DNA of 64,000 nucleotides from JALGVA01 sp964617715 (GCA_964617715.1 CAZTZN010000002.1:30233-94232); one strand, 5' to 3'. Shown: positions 33,328-42,661, counted from the first letter of the stretch. Notes: generated from the sequence alone by a model not told the origin. A program made the numbers and translations.

Positions 33328-34518
33328 CTACGCCTGCGGCTGGTAGCAGAACTCTCGAGGCCTTCGATCCCGCAGGCCCATTATGTACTCAAGCGCGTCG
33401 CAGATGCGCGACGCAGCATGGCCGTCACCGTAGGGGCTGCCTGCGGCGGCCATGCGCGCATAGGCAGTCGGGCTGGTCAGCAATTCGCGCGCCGCACTCA
33501 CTATCTCGGCCGTCTGCGTGCCCACCAGCCGCACCACGCCCGCCTCCACACCCTCGGGGCGCTCTGTGGTGTCACGCACCACCAGCACGGGCACTCCCAG
33601 CGCCGGCGCTTCCTCCTGAATGCCACCTGAGTCGGTGAGAACCAGGTCCGCCCGCGCCATCAGCGGCACAAAGGTCGCGTAGTCGGCCGGCTCACACAAA
33701 CTCACGCGATCGAGGGCGCCCAGGAGTTCGGTCGCCGCCCGCCGCACCCTGGGATTGAGGTGCATCGGGAAGATCACATGCAGATCGTCGAACTCGCCCA
33801 CCAACTGCGCGATCGCGGTACATATCCGCGTGAAGGGCACGCCCAGGTTCTCACGCCGGTGCGCCGTCACCAGCAGCACGCGGCCATCAATCTCCTCCAG
33901 CCACTCAAACTGCGTCCCCGCCAGCGACGGATTCCGTTCATGCGTCGCCAGCAGTGCGTCGATGACGGTGTTGCCGGTCACGAAGATAGTGTCCGGCGCC
34001 ACGTTCTCGGCCAGCAGGTTCTCCTTCGCCCGCTCGGTGGCGGCGAAGTGCAGATTGGCGATGACCCCGGTCATGCGCCGGAAGACCTCTTCGGGGAAGG
34101 GCGAGTACTTGTTCCCGCTGCGCAGCCCCGCCTCGACGTGGCCCACGCGCACCTGGTGGAAGAACCCCGCCAACGCCCCGGCCAGTGTGGTGGCGGTGTC
34201 GCCCTGCACGAGCACCGCGTCGGGAGCAACCTCGCCCACGGCGTCCTCGAGGCCCTTGAACGCCCGCGACATCACCTCGCCCAGGGTCTGCCCGTGCTCC
34301 ATGATGTCCAGACTGACCTGGGGCTCGAGGTCGAAGATGTCCAGCACCTGCCCCAGCATCTCACGATGCTGGCCCGTAGCCATCAGCACCGGCTCGAACT
34401 CGGGGCGCTCCCGCATGACTTCGTACACCGGAGCCAGCTTGATGGCCTCGGGGCGCGTGCCGAATATGATGGCTACCCTGGCTGCTATCGCAACCACACC
34501 TTCAGCGCGATCATGCAC
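33328..34518 (-). CDS. wecB: UDP-N-acetylglucosamine 2-epimerase (non-hydrolysing)
   Basis: WecB interconverts UDP-GlcNAc and UDP-ManNAc for surface polysaccharide or teichoic-acid linkage units. In the 396-residue product: IIFGTRPEAIKLAPV (16-30), QHREMLGQVLDIF, VQGDTATTLAG, HVEAGLRSG, TAHRRENLG, and TDSGGIQEEAP, all conserved in the family. The start is uncertain; GTG 34518 overlaps the upstream transferase by 34 bases and GTG 34497 is an alternative. Position directly after a WecA-type transferase fits synthesis of a polyprenyl-linked GlcNAc-ManNAc unit. Confidence 0.95.
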   Translation of the reverse strand: MHDRAEGVVAIAARVAIIFGTRPEAIKLAPVYEVMRERPEFEPVLMATGQHREMLGQVLDIFDLEPQVSLDIMEHGQTLGEVMSRAFKGLEDAVGEVAPDAVLVQGDTATTLAGALAGFFHQVRVGHVEAGLRSGNKYSPFPEEVFRRMTGVIANLHFAATERAKENLLAENVAPDTIFVTGNTVIDALLATHERNPSLAGTQFEWLEEIDGRVLLVTAHRRENLGVPFTRICTAIAQLVGEFDDLHVIFPMHLNPRVRRAATELLGALDRVSLCEPADYATFVPLMARADLVLTDSGGIQEEAPALGVPVLVVRDTTERPEGVEAGVVRLVGTQTAEIVSAARELLTSPTAYARMAAAGSPYGDGHAASRICDALEYIMGLRDRRPREFCYQPQA

Positions 34519-35426
34519 AGCAGGCCCGTGATGCCGTACATGAACAGCACGGTTTCACGGGTGGACAGGCCGCTGTCGAGCAGCCGATGATGCAGATGGC
34601 CCCGGTCGGGATGGTAGATGGGCCGGCCGGCACGCAGACGCTTGAGGATGGTCACCGCTGAGTCGTAAATGGGCAAGCCCAGCACCAGCATGGGCACACC
34701 CACCACCAACGCGGTGGGCTGCTTGATCGCCCCGATCACCGACAGACAGGCGAGCATGTACCCCAGGAACATCGCCCCGACGTCGCCCATGAAGATGCTG
34801 GCCGGGTTGAAGTTGTAGCGCAGGAACCCCAGCGCGGCGCCCGCCAGCGCGGCCGCGGGCACCAACACGGTCAGCGCCTGCCCGCCCGATGCCGCCACCA
34901 TCGCCAGCGTCAACGCGGCGATCGAACTGACCCCCGCAGCCAGGCCGTCGAGTCCGTCCAGCCAGTTGACGGCGTTGACGATGAAGGCGATCCACAACAC
35001 CGTAACCGGCATCTCCAGCGTGCCCATGAAGATGTACTCCGGGCCGAACAGAAAGTGCAGCGGATTGCCGACCTGCACTACACGCACTCCGAAAAAGTAC
35101 GCGATCAGCCCCACGCCGAACTGCGCTCCCAGACGCGGCAGCGCCGGCAGGCGGTACTTATCATCAAGCGCACAGATGGTCAGCAGGATGCTCGAACCGA
35201 TGAGCATGCCAATGAGCGGCGGCGTCGGTGGCCACTGCAGCGCCAAGGCCACCGTCCAGAAGCTGGCGAAGATAGCAAAGCCTCCGCCGAAGGGCACGGG
35301 CTTTTCGTGCGAGCTGCGCTCAACGGGGTGGTCGATGAGGTTGCAATGCACCGCGATACGCCGTGCTACCGGCGTGAGCACCAGCGACAGCACGAACGAC
35401 GCCGCCAGCGGGATGGCCAGGCTCAT
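34485..35426 (-). CDS. Undecaprenyl-phosphate GlcNAc-1-phosphate transferase (WecA/TagO type)
   Basis: An integral membrane enzyme that starts surface-polymer synthesis by moving GlcNAc-1-phosphate (or a related sugar phosphate) to undecaprenyl phosphate. ATG 35426 has GGAGG seven bases upstream and overlaps the previous stop by one base. The 313 residues carry the MraY/WecA hallmarks: DDKYRLPALPRLG, NAVNWLDGLDGLAAG, FMGDVGAMFLG, and the HPDRGHLHHRLLD histidine motif that is typical of GlcNAc-type enzymes. About ten membrane segments are visible. It is followed at once by wecB. Confidence 0.93.
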   Translation of the reverse strand: MSLAIPLAASFVLSLVLTPVARRIAVHCNLIDHPVERSSHEKPVPFGGGFAIFASFWTVALALQWPPTPPLIGMLIGSSILLTICALDDKYRLPALPRLGAQFGVGLIAYFFGVRVVQVGNPLHFLFGPEYIFMGTLEMPVTVLWIAFIVNAVNWLDGLDGLAAGVSSIAALTLAMVAASGGQALTVLVPAAALAGAALGFLRYNFNPASIFMGDVGAMFLGYMLACLSVIGAIKQPTALVVGVPMLVLGLPIYDSAVTILKRLRAGRPIYHPDRGHLHHRLLDSGLSTRETVLFMYGITGLLCMIALKVWLR

Positions 35427-35926
35427 CACCTCGCCTCCCCTCCCGCGTCCGCATGCCAGTGCGTCAGCTCCACGCCCGCCTCAGTCAGCATCTGCCGGCT
35501 GAGTTCGTCGGGATAGTCAATCTCGTAGACAATGCGCTTCACGTTCGCGTTGATGAGCATCTTCGCGCAGGTCACACACGGGAACGTGGTGCAGTAGGCC
35601 GTGACGTCGCGCAGTTCTACACCGTGCACCGCCGCCTGGATGATCGCGTTCTGCTCAGCGTGCAACCCCCGGCACAGCTCCTGGCGCTCGCCGGAGGGCA
35701 CGCCTAACTGCTCACGATAGCACCCGCCCAGCTCGGCGCAATGCGCCATGCCCTTGGGCGCTCCGTTGTAGCCGGTGGCGAGAATGCGCCGGTCCGAGAC
35801 CAGCACCGCCCCCACATGCCGCCGCAGGCACGTGGAGCGCCGGGCCACCACATGGCATATCTCCATGAAGTACTCGTCCCACGACGGCCGCCCATCGATC
35901 ATGCCGGTCCGCGCGTCATCCATCAT
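35426..35926 (-). CDS. Deoxycytidylate deaminase (ComEB-like)
   Basis: A zinc enzyme that converts dCMP to dUMP for thymidylate synthesis. ATG 35926 gives MMDDARTGMIDGRPSWDEYF in 166 residues; a longer frame from 35974 overlaps rpiB and is less likely. Zinc/catalytic motifs: LHAEQNAI with His and catalytic Glu, and TFPCVTCAKML with two Cys ligands; RRHVGAVLVSDRRILATGYNG is the typical upstream strand-loop. The gene shares one base with the following transferase gene (TGATG) and lies 16 bases after rpiB. Confidence 0.92.
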   Translation of the reverse strand: MMDDARTGMIDGRPSWDEYFMEICHVVARRSTCLRRHVGAVLVSDRRILATGYNGAPKGMAHCAELGGCYREQLGVPSGERQELCRGLHAEQNAIIQAAVHGVELRDVTAYCTTFPCVTCAKMLINANVKRIVYEIDYPDELSRQMLTEAGVELTHWHADAGGEAR

Positions 35927-35942
35927 CCGCACCGCGACCCGG

Positions 35943-36398
35943 TCAGGGCCGCTCCCGCCCGCCGCCGAGCGCATCTACCTTGCGCACCCGCCGCAGGTGT
36001 CGCTCGTCATCGCTCACCGGAGTCCGCACGAACTCGGTCACGATCGCCTTGGCCAGCTCCTCGCCGGTCACCCGAGCGCCCAGGCAACATATGTTCGCGT
36101 GGTTATGCTCGCGCGCCATGCGCGCGTGGTACTCCACGCAGCACAGTGCCGCGCGTACCCCCGGAACCTTGTTCGCCGCCATCGACATGCCTATTCCCGT
36201 GCCACAGATCAGCAGCCCCAGGTCGGCCTCCCCCGCCGCGACCGCGCGCGCCACAGCCTCCGCGCAATCAGGGTAGTCCACCGACTCCTCGGTATCCACG
36301 CCCAGATTGTCCGCCTCCACACCCAGCTCCCGCAGATGCCTGAGCAGCACCAGCTTGAGCTGCACGGCGGCATGGTCATTACCTACCGCGATCTTCAT
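35943..36398 (-). CDS. rpiB: Ribose-5-phosphate isomerase B
   Basis: RpiB interconverts ribose-5-phosphate and ribulose-5-phosphate in the pentose phosphate pathway. The 151-residue product from ATG 36398 shows KIAVGNDHAA (2-11), ICGTGIGMSMAANKVPGVRAA (about 64-84, with the catalytic Cys in CGTG), and EHNHANICCLGAR. Length is normal. It is the first gene of the minus-strand run to uppP; the histidine kinase gene ends 111 bases upstream and may be co-transcribed. Confidence 0.96.
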   Translation of the reverse strand: MKIAVGNDHAAVQLKLVLLRHLRELGVEADNLGVDTEESVDYPDCAEAVARAVAAGEADLGLLICGTGIGMSMAANKVPGVRAALCCVEYHARMAREHNHANICCLGARVTGEELAKAIVTEFVRTPVSDDERHLRRVRKVDALGGGRERP

Positions 36399-36509
36399 CA
36401 GCCACCGTCCCGGTATCGCGAGAAATACAGTTCCTCCGCCGCGGGCGGGCGATGCCGACGGCCCGGGTGGAGGATGGGGACTGCCGTCATGCGCGCCGGC
36501 CTCAGCGGC

Positions 36510-38252
36510 TCACTCGGCGCGCTGTTCGATGACCTTTTCGGGGTCCTTCGGAAGCCGCAGGCTGAAGGTCGAGCCCTGACCGACCTCACTCGACTCGAGC
36601 CAGACCTCGCCGCCGTGCGCATGCGCCAGATGCTGCACCAGGTACAGGCCGATCCCGGTGCCGGAGATAGAGCGATGATCGATGTCGTCATCGACCTGAT
36701 GGAAGCGCTGGAAGATGCGGTCGCGGTGCCGCTCCGGGATGCCCAGACCCTGATCGATCACATCCAGCCGCACCGTGCCGTTCTCATTGGTGGCCACGAT
36801 GCGCACCGTGCCGCCGTTGGGAGAGTACTTGACAGCATTGCCCACGAGGTTATCGAGGATCTGGGTAAGCTTGTCGGCATCGGCCCGAATGGGCTCGAGG
36901 TCGTCGGGAGCCTCCGCCACGATCTCGTGCTTCTTCGTATACGGCTGGTGATTGGCCGCCACGCGCCGGATCAACTGACCTACGTCCACATCGGAGAGCT
37001 GCAGCTCCAACCCGCGTCCGGACTCGATCTTGGAGATGTTGAGCAGGTCGGAGATCAGGCGCGTAAGCCGGTCGCACTCCTCGTTGATGATGATGAGGAA
37101 CTCACGCCGTGTCTCCTCATCGTACATGCCCTCGTCGTCTTCCAGCAGCGTGGAGATGAAACCCTTGATAGACGTAAGCGGGGTGCGCAGCTCGTGGGAG
37201 ACCGTGGACACGAAGGCGGTCTTCATGCGCTCGACACGGCGAATCTCAGTGATGTCGTTGAAGATGGCCACGACACTCTCCACGCCGCCCTCGTCCTCGC
37301 GCTTCATGAGCGTCGTCTGCGCCTGGTAGACACGCCCTTCATCCTCGCCGACCATGATCTCGACAGTGCGTTCCTCGCCGCTCTCCAGCGTGCTCTCAAT
37401 CAGATCGCGCACCTGCCCGGGCGGCAGGACATCCTGCATGGGCTTGCCGCTGTAGTCGCCGTCGTGGACATCCAGCATCTGTCCCGCCGCCGGATTGAGC
37501 AGGCGGATCATGCCCTGACGGTTGACTACAATCACCCCGACGTGGATGCTCTCGAAGGCGTCCTCCAGCTCCTCCTTCTCCTCGGTGAGCTGGATATAGA
37601 GCTGGGCGTTGGAGATGACCGCCGCCGCCTGCTCGGCCAGCATCTCCAGCAGGCGCATGTCCTCCTGGCCGAAGTCCTCGTCGAAGCGCTTGTTGAAGAC
37701 GTGCATCACGCCGATGACACGCTCGTCAACCAGCCGCTCCTCCTCGTCGCGCTGCTTGATGACCAGGGGCACACATACGCCGTTGCGCACGGCCAGCAGC
37801 GAGACGACATGCTTCAGGGTGCGCGGGTCGTTAAGCGCGTCGTTGAACACCACCGACTCGCGGTTCTGGAACACCCAGCCGCTGACACCCTCATCGGCCC
37901 GGATGTTGATAGCGTTGGCCTGCTCCTCGGTGATACCCAGGGCGGGGGGCAGTACGTTGAGCGAACCGGTGTCGGGCTGGTGGAGCAGGAGGAGGACCTT
38001 CTCGGCCTGGATGATCATCGCGACCTTCTTGATCAGCCGGCCCAGCGTGTTGCGCAGCTCAGGGCGCGTGACGACGACCGCGGGCACCTCCGCCATGGTG
38101 GAGGCCGCCTCGAGTTCGTCCTCGAGGGAGCGGATACGTCGCCGCATCTCCTCGACCACCAGGCGGTAGTGCTCGAGTTCTCGCCTCAGTTCCCGTGGCG
38201 AATCGGGCGGGCCGTTTTCCCCGTTCCTGTCGTGCGACACGCTATCACTCAC
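36510..38252 (-). CDS. Soluble GAF-PAS sensor histidine kinase
   Basis: The preferred start is GTG 38252 (580 residues), since the frame upstream is not protein-like and a promoter lies beyond it. Order: short coiled coil (25-50), GAF domain (about 68-215), coiled linker, PAS domain (about 232-335), HisKA dimerisation domain with phospho-acceptor His353 in VSHELRTPLTS, and HATPase_c with DNLVGNAVKYSPNGG, DQGLGIPE and GTGIGLYL. No membrane segment is seen, so it senses an internal signal through the GAF or PAS domain. No response-regulator gene is adjacent, so it is an orphan kinase. Confidence 0.92.
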   Translation of the reverse strand: MSDSVSHDRNGENGPPDSPRELRRELEHYRLVVEEMRRRIRSLEDELEAASTMAEVPAVVVTRPELRNTLGRLIKKVAMIIQAEKVLLLLHQPDTGSLNVLPPALGITEEQANAINIRADEGVSGWVFQNRESVVFNDALNDPRTLKHVVSLLAVRNGVCVPLVIKQRDEEERLVDERVIGVMHVFNKRFDEDFGQEDMRLLEMLAEQAAAVISNAQLYIQLTEEKEELEDAFESIHVGVIVVNRQGMIRLLNPAAGQMLDVHDGDYSGKPMQDVLPPGQVRDLIESTLESGEERTVEIMVGEDEGRVYQAQTTLMKREDEGGVESVVAIFNDITEIRRVERMKTAFVSTVSHELRTPLTSIKGFISTLLEDDEGMYDEETRREFLIIINEECDRLTRLISDLLNISKIESGRGLELQLSDVDVGQLIRRVAANHQPYTKKHEIVAEAPDDLEPIRADADKLTQILDNLVGNAVKYSPNGGTVRIVATNENGTVRLDVIDQGLGIPERHRDRIFQRFHQVDDDIDHRSISGTGIGLYLVQHLAHAHGGEVWLESSEVGQGSTFSLRLPKDPEKVIEQRAE

Positions 38253-38462
38253 CCGGTCTGTCCCCCCCTGTACCACATGGGGGCACCGCCGTCCACGGAC
38301 CGTCCGCTCAAACCATCCGCAGACAAGCAGCGCCCGGCGCCTGATCCGATTGCCGGGAACGCTCGGTTGGAGGTCGTCATGCAGCCGGCCACGCCACCGA
38401 CGCAGGACCTGCTCCGAATCGGCAGAATCCCTGCGTCCATGGCTCGAGCACCAGCAAAGGCC

Positions 38463-38484
38463 GCTGCGGGGCAGGCCCCGCAGC
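38463..38484 (-). other. Hairpin at the predicted 5' end of the kinase mRNA
   Basis: GC-rich arms of nine bases (38463-38471 and 38476-38484) pair around CAGG. The predicted transcription start of the promoter at 38492-38521 is about 38485, so this stem would be the first structure of the mRNA. It could also serve as a terminator for the small gene ending at 38573. Confidence 0.5.
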
Positions 38485-38491
38485 GCTGGCA

Positions 38492-38521
38492 ATTATAGGC
38501 CAAGCCCCCCCGGCAAGTCAA
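38492..38521 (-). promoter_or_regulatory. Promoter of the histidine kinase gene
   Basis: Minus-strand TTGACT (38521-38516) and perfect TATAAT (38497-38492), 18 bp apart. The leader to the GTG at 38252 is about 230 bases; apart from the 5' hairpin I see nothing recognisable in it. Confidence 0.75.
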
Positions 38522-38572
38522 GTTGGCCCTCGACGGGCCCCCGGCGCCCCGACAGCACCTGCCGGCGGTGCC

Positions 38573-38932
38573 TCAGCGGACCAGTGCGGCCACTGCAAGG
38601 CCCCCCGCCACCGCCGCCAGCCACGCTGCGGCCACATCGGTCTGCGGCACTCCTCGTCCGGCCTGCAGCGCAATGCCCAGGAGCCAGATCGCCGACATCA
38701 GACACAGCGTGAGATCGGCCGCGCGTCCACGCCAGTCGGCCATGCGCACGCCCCGCCAGGCCAACACCAGCCCGACCGACAGCCCGACGATCGCGCCCAG
38801 CGCAGCGCCCTCATACGGGGACTGCGTGCCGGGCGCCAGCAAGCTCTGCAGCCAGCGCCCGGCCACCGAGCCCATCGGCGCCAACGCCGCCGCCAGCACC
38901 AGACGTGCCATCAGCCCCGTCGCCGATCTCAT
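38573..38932 (-). CDS. Small membrane protein of unknown function
   Basis: A 119-residue hydrophobic protein with about four membrane segments (residues 8-28, 43-60, 73-90, 100-118) and small-residue-rich helices. No recognisable family motif. It is the only frame on this strand with protein-like composition between the kinase and the oxidoreductase. The stop is 88 bases before the kinase -35 and the start is 53 bases after the oxidoreductase stop, so it may be co-transcribed with the latter. Confidence 0.55.
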   Translation of the reverse strand: MRSATGLMARLVLAAALAPMGSVAGRWLQSLLAPGTQSPYEGAALGAIVGLSVGLVLAWRGVRMADWRGRAADLTLCLMSAIWLLGIALQAGRGVPQTDVAAAWLAAVAGGLAVAALVR

Positions 38933-38985
38933 TGTGCAGCCCGACGGGCAATGCCCTCGCGGCGAATCCGGGTCGGCACGAGCGC

Positions 38986-39990
38986 TCAGCGAGCCACCGA
39001 CTCGGGCTTGCCACTCTCAGCCGACGCCCAGGCGGCCTCCGAAAGCTGGATGACCTTGAGCGCGTCTTCGGGCGATGACTGAATCTCCTCCTTGCCGCGG
39101 ATCGCCGCGATGAAGTTCTCATCCGGCGACCACGTCCGGCCCAGCGCTTCGCCCGAGATGACCGTGCGCTCCGCGTCCTCGCCCCACTCCCAGACCTCGT
39201 CACCTCGGATGGCGAGTTGCCCTCGCTCCAGCCAGATCGTTGTCTCCTCGAACATCCCCGGCCACGACTGGTAGCCGACCACGGAGAATGTACACAGGGC
39301 GCCGCCGTCGAACCTGACATCGATGGCGCTGAGGATGTCCACCTCCGAGCCCATCTTGTCCTGGTAGGCAAAAACCTCAGCGGGCTGCAGATCGCTCATC
39401 CACAGCACGATGTCGATCAGATGACTGCCCGAATCGTTGAGCTGCCCGCCCCCCGACCACTTCAGCTTCGACCGCCAGGTCCCACGCGTCACCTGGCTCT
39501 GGTACCATGCCTGCGACTGCAGTGAGTTGATAAACACCACGTCGCCCAGCTCGCCCGAGGCGATCCGCTCCCGGCAGTAGCGGAACTGCGCCATGGTGTG
39601 GCGCTGGTAGGACACGCCCATGGTGCGCCCCGACTTCTTCCACGCCCTGATGACCGCCCGCGCGTGCTTGGTGGTGCACACCATCGGCTTCTCGCACAGC
39701 ACGTGCAGGTCGTGCGCCAGGCTATCCATAATCTGCCGGTAGTGCAGTGTGTGGGGCGTGGAGATGACCACGGCGTCCATCTCCACCTCATCCAGCATCT
39801 CCTTGTGGTCCGCGAACACCGGCAGCTTGGCCGCACCCTTCACCTGCTCGCGCGTCGCCGCGATGGCGTCCTCGCTCGGGTCGGTGATCGCCACCAGCTT
39901 CACGCCCCTCATCGCGGCCAGACGCCGCATATGACCGCGCGCATTGCCCCCCGCTCCGATCGCGCCGACACGAATGCTCGCTGGCATCAT
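38986..39990 (-). CDS. Gfo/Idh/MocA family oxidoreductase
   Basis: A 334-residue NAD(P)-dependent sugar or inositol dehydrogenase-like protein. N-terminal Rossmann motif VGAIGAGGNARGHM (about 8-21), the family Glu-Lys-Pro in VLCEKPMVC (about 97-105), and the substrate-domain motif GGGQLNDSGSHLIDIVLW with the catalytic His. ATG 39990 has AAGGA seven bases upstream. No partner gene lies next to it; the substrate is probably a sugar or cyclitol but cannot be fixed from sequence. Confidence 0.9.
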   Translation of the reverse strand: MMPASIRVGAIGAGGNARGHMRRLAAMRGVKLVAITDPSEDAIAATREQVKGAAKLPVFADHKEMLDEVEMDAVVISTPHTLHYRQIMDSLAHDLHVLCEKPMVCTTKHARAVIRAWKKSGRTMGVSYQRHTMAQFRYCRERIASGELGDVVFINSLQSQAWYQSQVTRGTWRSKLKWSGGGQLNDSGSHLIDIVLWMSDLQPAEVFAYQDKMGSEVDILSAIDVRFDGGALCTFSVVGYQSWPGMFEETTIWLERGQLAIRGDEVWEWGEDAERTVISGEALGRTWSPDENFIAAIRGKEEIQSSPEDALKVIQLSEAAWASAESGKPESVAR

Positions 39991-40257
39991 CACTCCGTCC
40001 TTTCCGGTTACAACGAACGCCCCGGTTCTGTTGGTTCCCCGACCTCATCCCCGTTCCGGCGCGGACCTTCCGCACGGCATGCGCGATACCTCCCCACCAC
40101 TGCCCACAGGCGATCGCGCGGACTCGCTCACCCCGTCAGCATGACCCGATTAGTGCCCGGTCTCTCCGGCAAAAGTTGCACATACATTCACAACGCCGAG
40201 CGTTTCGGAGCCGATTCGCAGCGGCTTCGCAGACACCTCCGAGCGCCCCGCGTCAGC
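39991..40257. other. Intergenic region upstream of the gyrB promoter
   Basis: Divergent intergenic DNA between the oxidoreductase (minus) and gyrB (plus). I see no gene, no DnaA-box cluster and no strong promoter for the oxidoreductase in it. Confidence 0.4.
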
Positions 40258-40287
40258 TTGACGGAGAGGGGTCATTTCTGGTATACT
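40258..40287 (+). promoter_or_regulatory. Promoter of gyrB
   Basis: TTGACG (40258-40263) and TATACT (40282-40287), 18 bp apart. The leader is about 320 bases and contains GTAT-GGG-ATAC (40327-40337) directly followed by GGGG-N5-CCCC-type repeat to 40350. The same two hexamers form the gyrA promoter. Confidence 0.75.
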
Positions 40288-40613
40288 CAGAGGCGTGGAA
40301 TGCCCCCTGTACGGCGCCTCTTGCGGGTATGGGATACGGGGGTATTCCCCACTCCCGAACAGGCACCATGCCGAGGCCTGCGCCGAGGCATCGAACCGTA
40401 CGCAGAAGCGTTTGCAGCCGGCGCCCGGGAGGGCGCTTGTCGATGCAGGCGACGCACCCAAGCCGCAACGGTGGAGTGGCCCCATGCGTCTCCGCTTCGC
40501 TTGCCCGGAGCGCCCCGTTCGGCACATTGCGCTCTCTCCATGGCGAACTGCGCGCTTCTGACCCGACCACCAGCACTGCTGCCGCTCGTGAACGACGAAG
40601 GAGTCATACATAG

Positions 40614-42596
40614 ATGGCCAGGAACAAGAGGGACTACACCGCCCGATCCATCCAGGTTATCAAGGGCCTGGAGGCGGTGCGTCGCCGACCGGCAATGTAC
40701 GTCGGCTCCACCAGTGAACGCGGGCTTCATCACATCCTCTACGAGGTCATCGACAACAGCATCGACGAAGTCTTCGCCGAGGACTGCGACACCATCGAAG
40801 TGACGCTGCATGCAGATGGCAGCGCGACGGTCGTTGACAATGGCAGCGGCATTCCGGTGGACATGCATCCGACGGAGAAGCGCCCGGCCGTTGAAGTGGT
40901 GCTGACCACGCTGCACGCGGGCGGGAAATTCGACTCCTTGTCGTACAAGGTCTCCGGCGGCCTGCACGGCGTAGGCGTATCATGCACTAACGCGCTGAGC
41001 GAGTGGCTCGAGGTCGAGGTGGTGCGCGACGGCAAACGCCATCACCAGCGCTACGAGCGCGGCATTCCCGTCACCGAGGTCGAGGTAGTCGGCAAGCGCA
41101 GGGGCTCGGGCACCACCATCACCTTCAAGCCCGACCCGGAGATCTTCACGGTGACCGACTTCTCGTTCGAAACTATCGCCAACCGCCTGCGCGAACTGTC
41201 CTTCCTCGCCCGCGGCGTCAGGATCTCGCTGACCGACGAGCGTGAGGCCGCGCGCGATGACGACGGCAACCCGCGTGTCGAGGTCTTCCACCACAAAGGC
41301 GGCATTGTCGAGTATGTGCAGCACCTCAACGAGGGCAAGGACACCCTCCACAAGCCGATCCATTTCGTGCGCGAGCAGGATGGCACCGAGGTCGAGATCG
41401 CCCTGCAGTACCACGACGGCATCCACGAGAACATCCTCTCGTATGTCAACGCCATCCACACCGCCGAGGGCGGCACCCACCTGTCGGGTTTCAAGACCGC
41501 GGTCACGCGCGTGATCAACAACTATGCGGTCAGCAGCGGGCAGCGCAAGGAGAAGGAGCGCAACTTCACCGGCGACGAGGTCCGCGAGGGCATGACCGCC
41601 GTCATCTCCCTCAAACACATGAACCCGCAGTTTGAGGGCCAGACCAAGACCAAGCTGGGCAATTCCGAGGTGGAGGGCCTGGTTTACTCCATCGTCTACG
41701 AAGCCCTCACCGCCTTCCTGGAGGAGCACCCCCGCGACGCCAAACGCATCATCGCCCAGTGCATGACCGCCGCGCGGGCCAACGACGCAGCCCGCAAGGC
41801 CGCCGAGGCCACGCGCAAGACCGCGCTGTCCACGGGCGGACTGCCGGGCAAGCTGGCCGATTGCGCTTCGCGCAATCCTGATGAGTGTGAGCTGTTCCTG
41901 GTGGAGGGCGATTCCGCGGGCGGCAATGCCAAGCAGGCACGCAACGCCCGCAACCAGGCGATCCTCCCCCTGCGCGGCGTCATCATCAACGTCGAGAAGA
42001 ACCGACTTGACCGCATCCTCGACAACGTCGAGATCCAGGCCATGATCACCGCGCTGGGCGCGGGCTTCTCGGTCAACGGCGGCAACGGCGAGGGCGACTC
42101 CGACCACGAGAACGGCGAGGCGTCCAGCAAGTTCGACCTGTCGAAGCTGCGCTACGGCAAGATCATCATCCTCGCCGACGCCGACGTGGATGGCTCGCAC
42201 ATCCGCACCCTTATCCTCACCTTCTTCTACCGCTACATGCAGCCGCTGATCCGCGAGGGGCACCTCTACATCGCTCAGCCGCCACTCTACCGCGTCAAGG
42301 TTGGCTCGAAGACCTACTACGCGCTCGACGATGACGACCTCGAGCGGCTGCAGAGCAATCTGGGCAACCGACGCATGACCGTCAACTACTTCAAGGGACT
42401 CTCCGAGATGGACCCGAACGACCTGGCCGACACCACCATGGATCCCGAGAACCGCGTCCTGCGCCGGGTAACCATGGAGGACGCGGCCGAGGCCGATCGC
42501 ATCATCAGCGTGCTCATGGGCAGCAAGGTCGGCCCACGCCGCGAGTTCATCGCGGAGCACGCTCGCGAGATGCGCAACCTCGACCTGTGGGCCTAG
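40614..42596 (+). CDS. gyrB: DNA gyrase subunit B
   Basis: GyrB is the ATPase subunit of gyrase. The 660-residue product (ATG 40614, AAGGAG upstream) shows the GHKL ATP site: EVIDNSIDEV, VVDNGSGIPVDMHP, and GGLHGVGVSCTNALS; the transducer with QTKTKLGNSE; and the TOPRIM domain with LVEGDSAGGNAK and ILADADVDGSHI, ending in YFKGLSEMDPNDL. In E. coli-type GyrB the TOPRIM motif continues AKQGRDR; here it is AKQARNARNQAILPLRG. A short acidic insert (GNGEGDSDHENGEASS) lies in the TOPRIM region. It has its own promoter and terminator. Confidence 0.97.
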   Translation: MARNKRDYTARSIQVIKGLEAVRRRPAMYVGSTSERGLHHILYEVIDNSIDEVFAEDCDTIEVTLHADGSATVVDNGSGIPVDMHPTEKRPAVEVVLTTLHAGGKFDSLSYKVSGGLHGVGVSCTNALSEWLEVEVVRDGKRHHQRYERGIPVTEVEVVGKRRGSGTTITFKPDPEIFTVTDFSFETIANRLRELSFLARGVRISLTDEREAARDDDGNPRVEVFHHKGGIVEYVQHLNEGKDTLHKPIHFVREQDGTEVEIALQYHDGIHENILSYVNAIHTAEGGTHLSGFKTAVTRVINNYAVSSGQRKEKERNFTGDEVREGMTAVISLKHMNPQFEGQTKTKLGNSEVEGLVYSIVYEALTAFLEEHPRDAKRIIAQCMTAARANDAARKAAEATRKTALSTGGLPGKLADCASRNPDECELFLVEGDSAGGNAKQARNARNQAILPLRGVIINVEKNRLDRILDNVEIQAMITALGAGFSVNGGNGEGDSDHENGEASSKFDLSKLRYGKIIILADADVDGSHIRTLILTFFYRYMQPLIREGHLYIAQPPLYRVKVGSKTYYALDDDDLERLQSNLGNRRMTVNYFKGLSEMDPNDLADTTMDPENRVLRRVTMEDAAEADRIISVLMGSKVGPRREFIAEHAREMRNLDLWA

Positions 42597-42629
42597 GCGA
42601 GGGCCCGCACAAGCACCCCCTGCGCCGCT

Positions 42630-42661
42630 CACAGCCGACCTGGATCACCGGGTCGGCTGTG
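42630..42661 (+). terminator. Terminator of gyrB
   Basis: Eleven-base arms (42630-42640 and 42651-42661) pair perfectly around a ten-base loop, 33 bases after the gyrB stop. The following bases are TGGCTTCC, without a clear T-run. Confidence 0.6.

Noticed and set aside
35775..38498. A 907-codon plus-strand frame over rpiB and the histidine kinase
   Set aside because: Antisense shadow; the minus strand has recognised proteins over the whole length.
39991..40613. Replication origin near gyrB
   Set aside because: No dnaA, dnaN or recF gene and no cluster of DnaA boxes is seen, so gyrB-gyrA alone does not support an origin.
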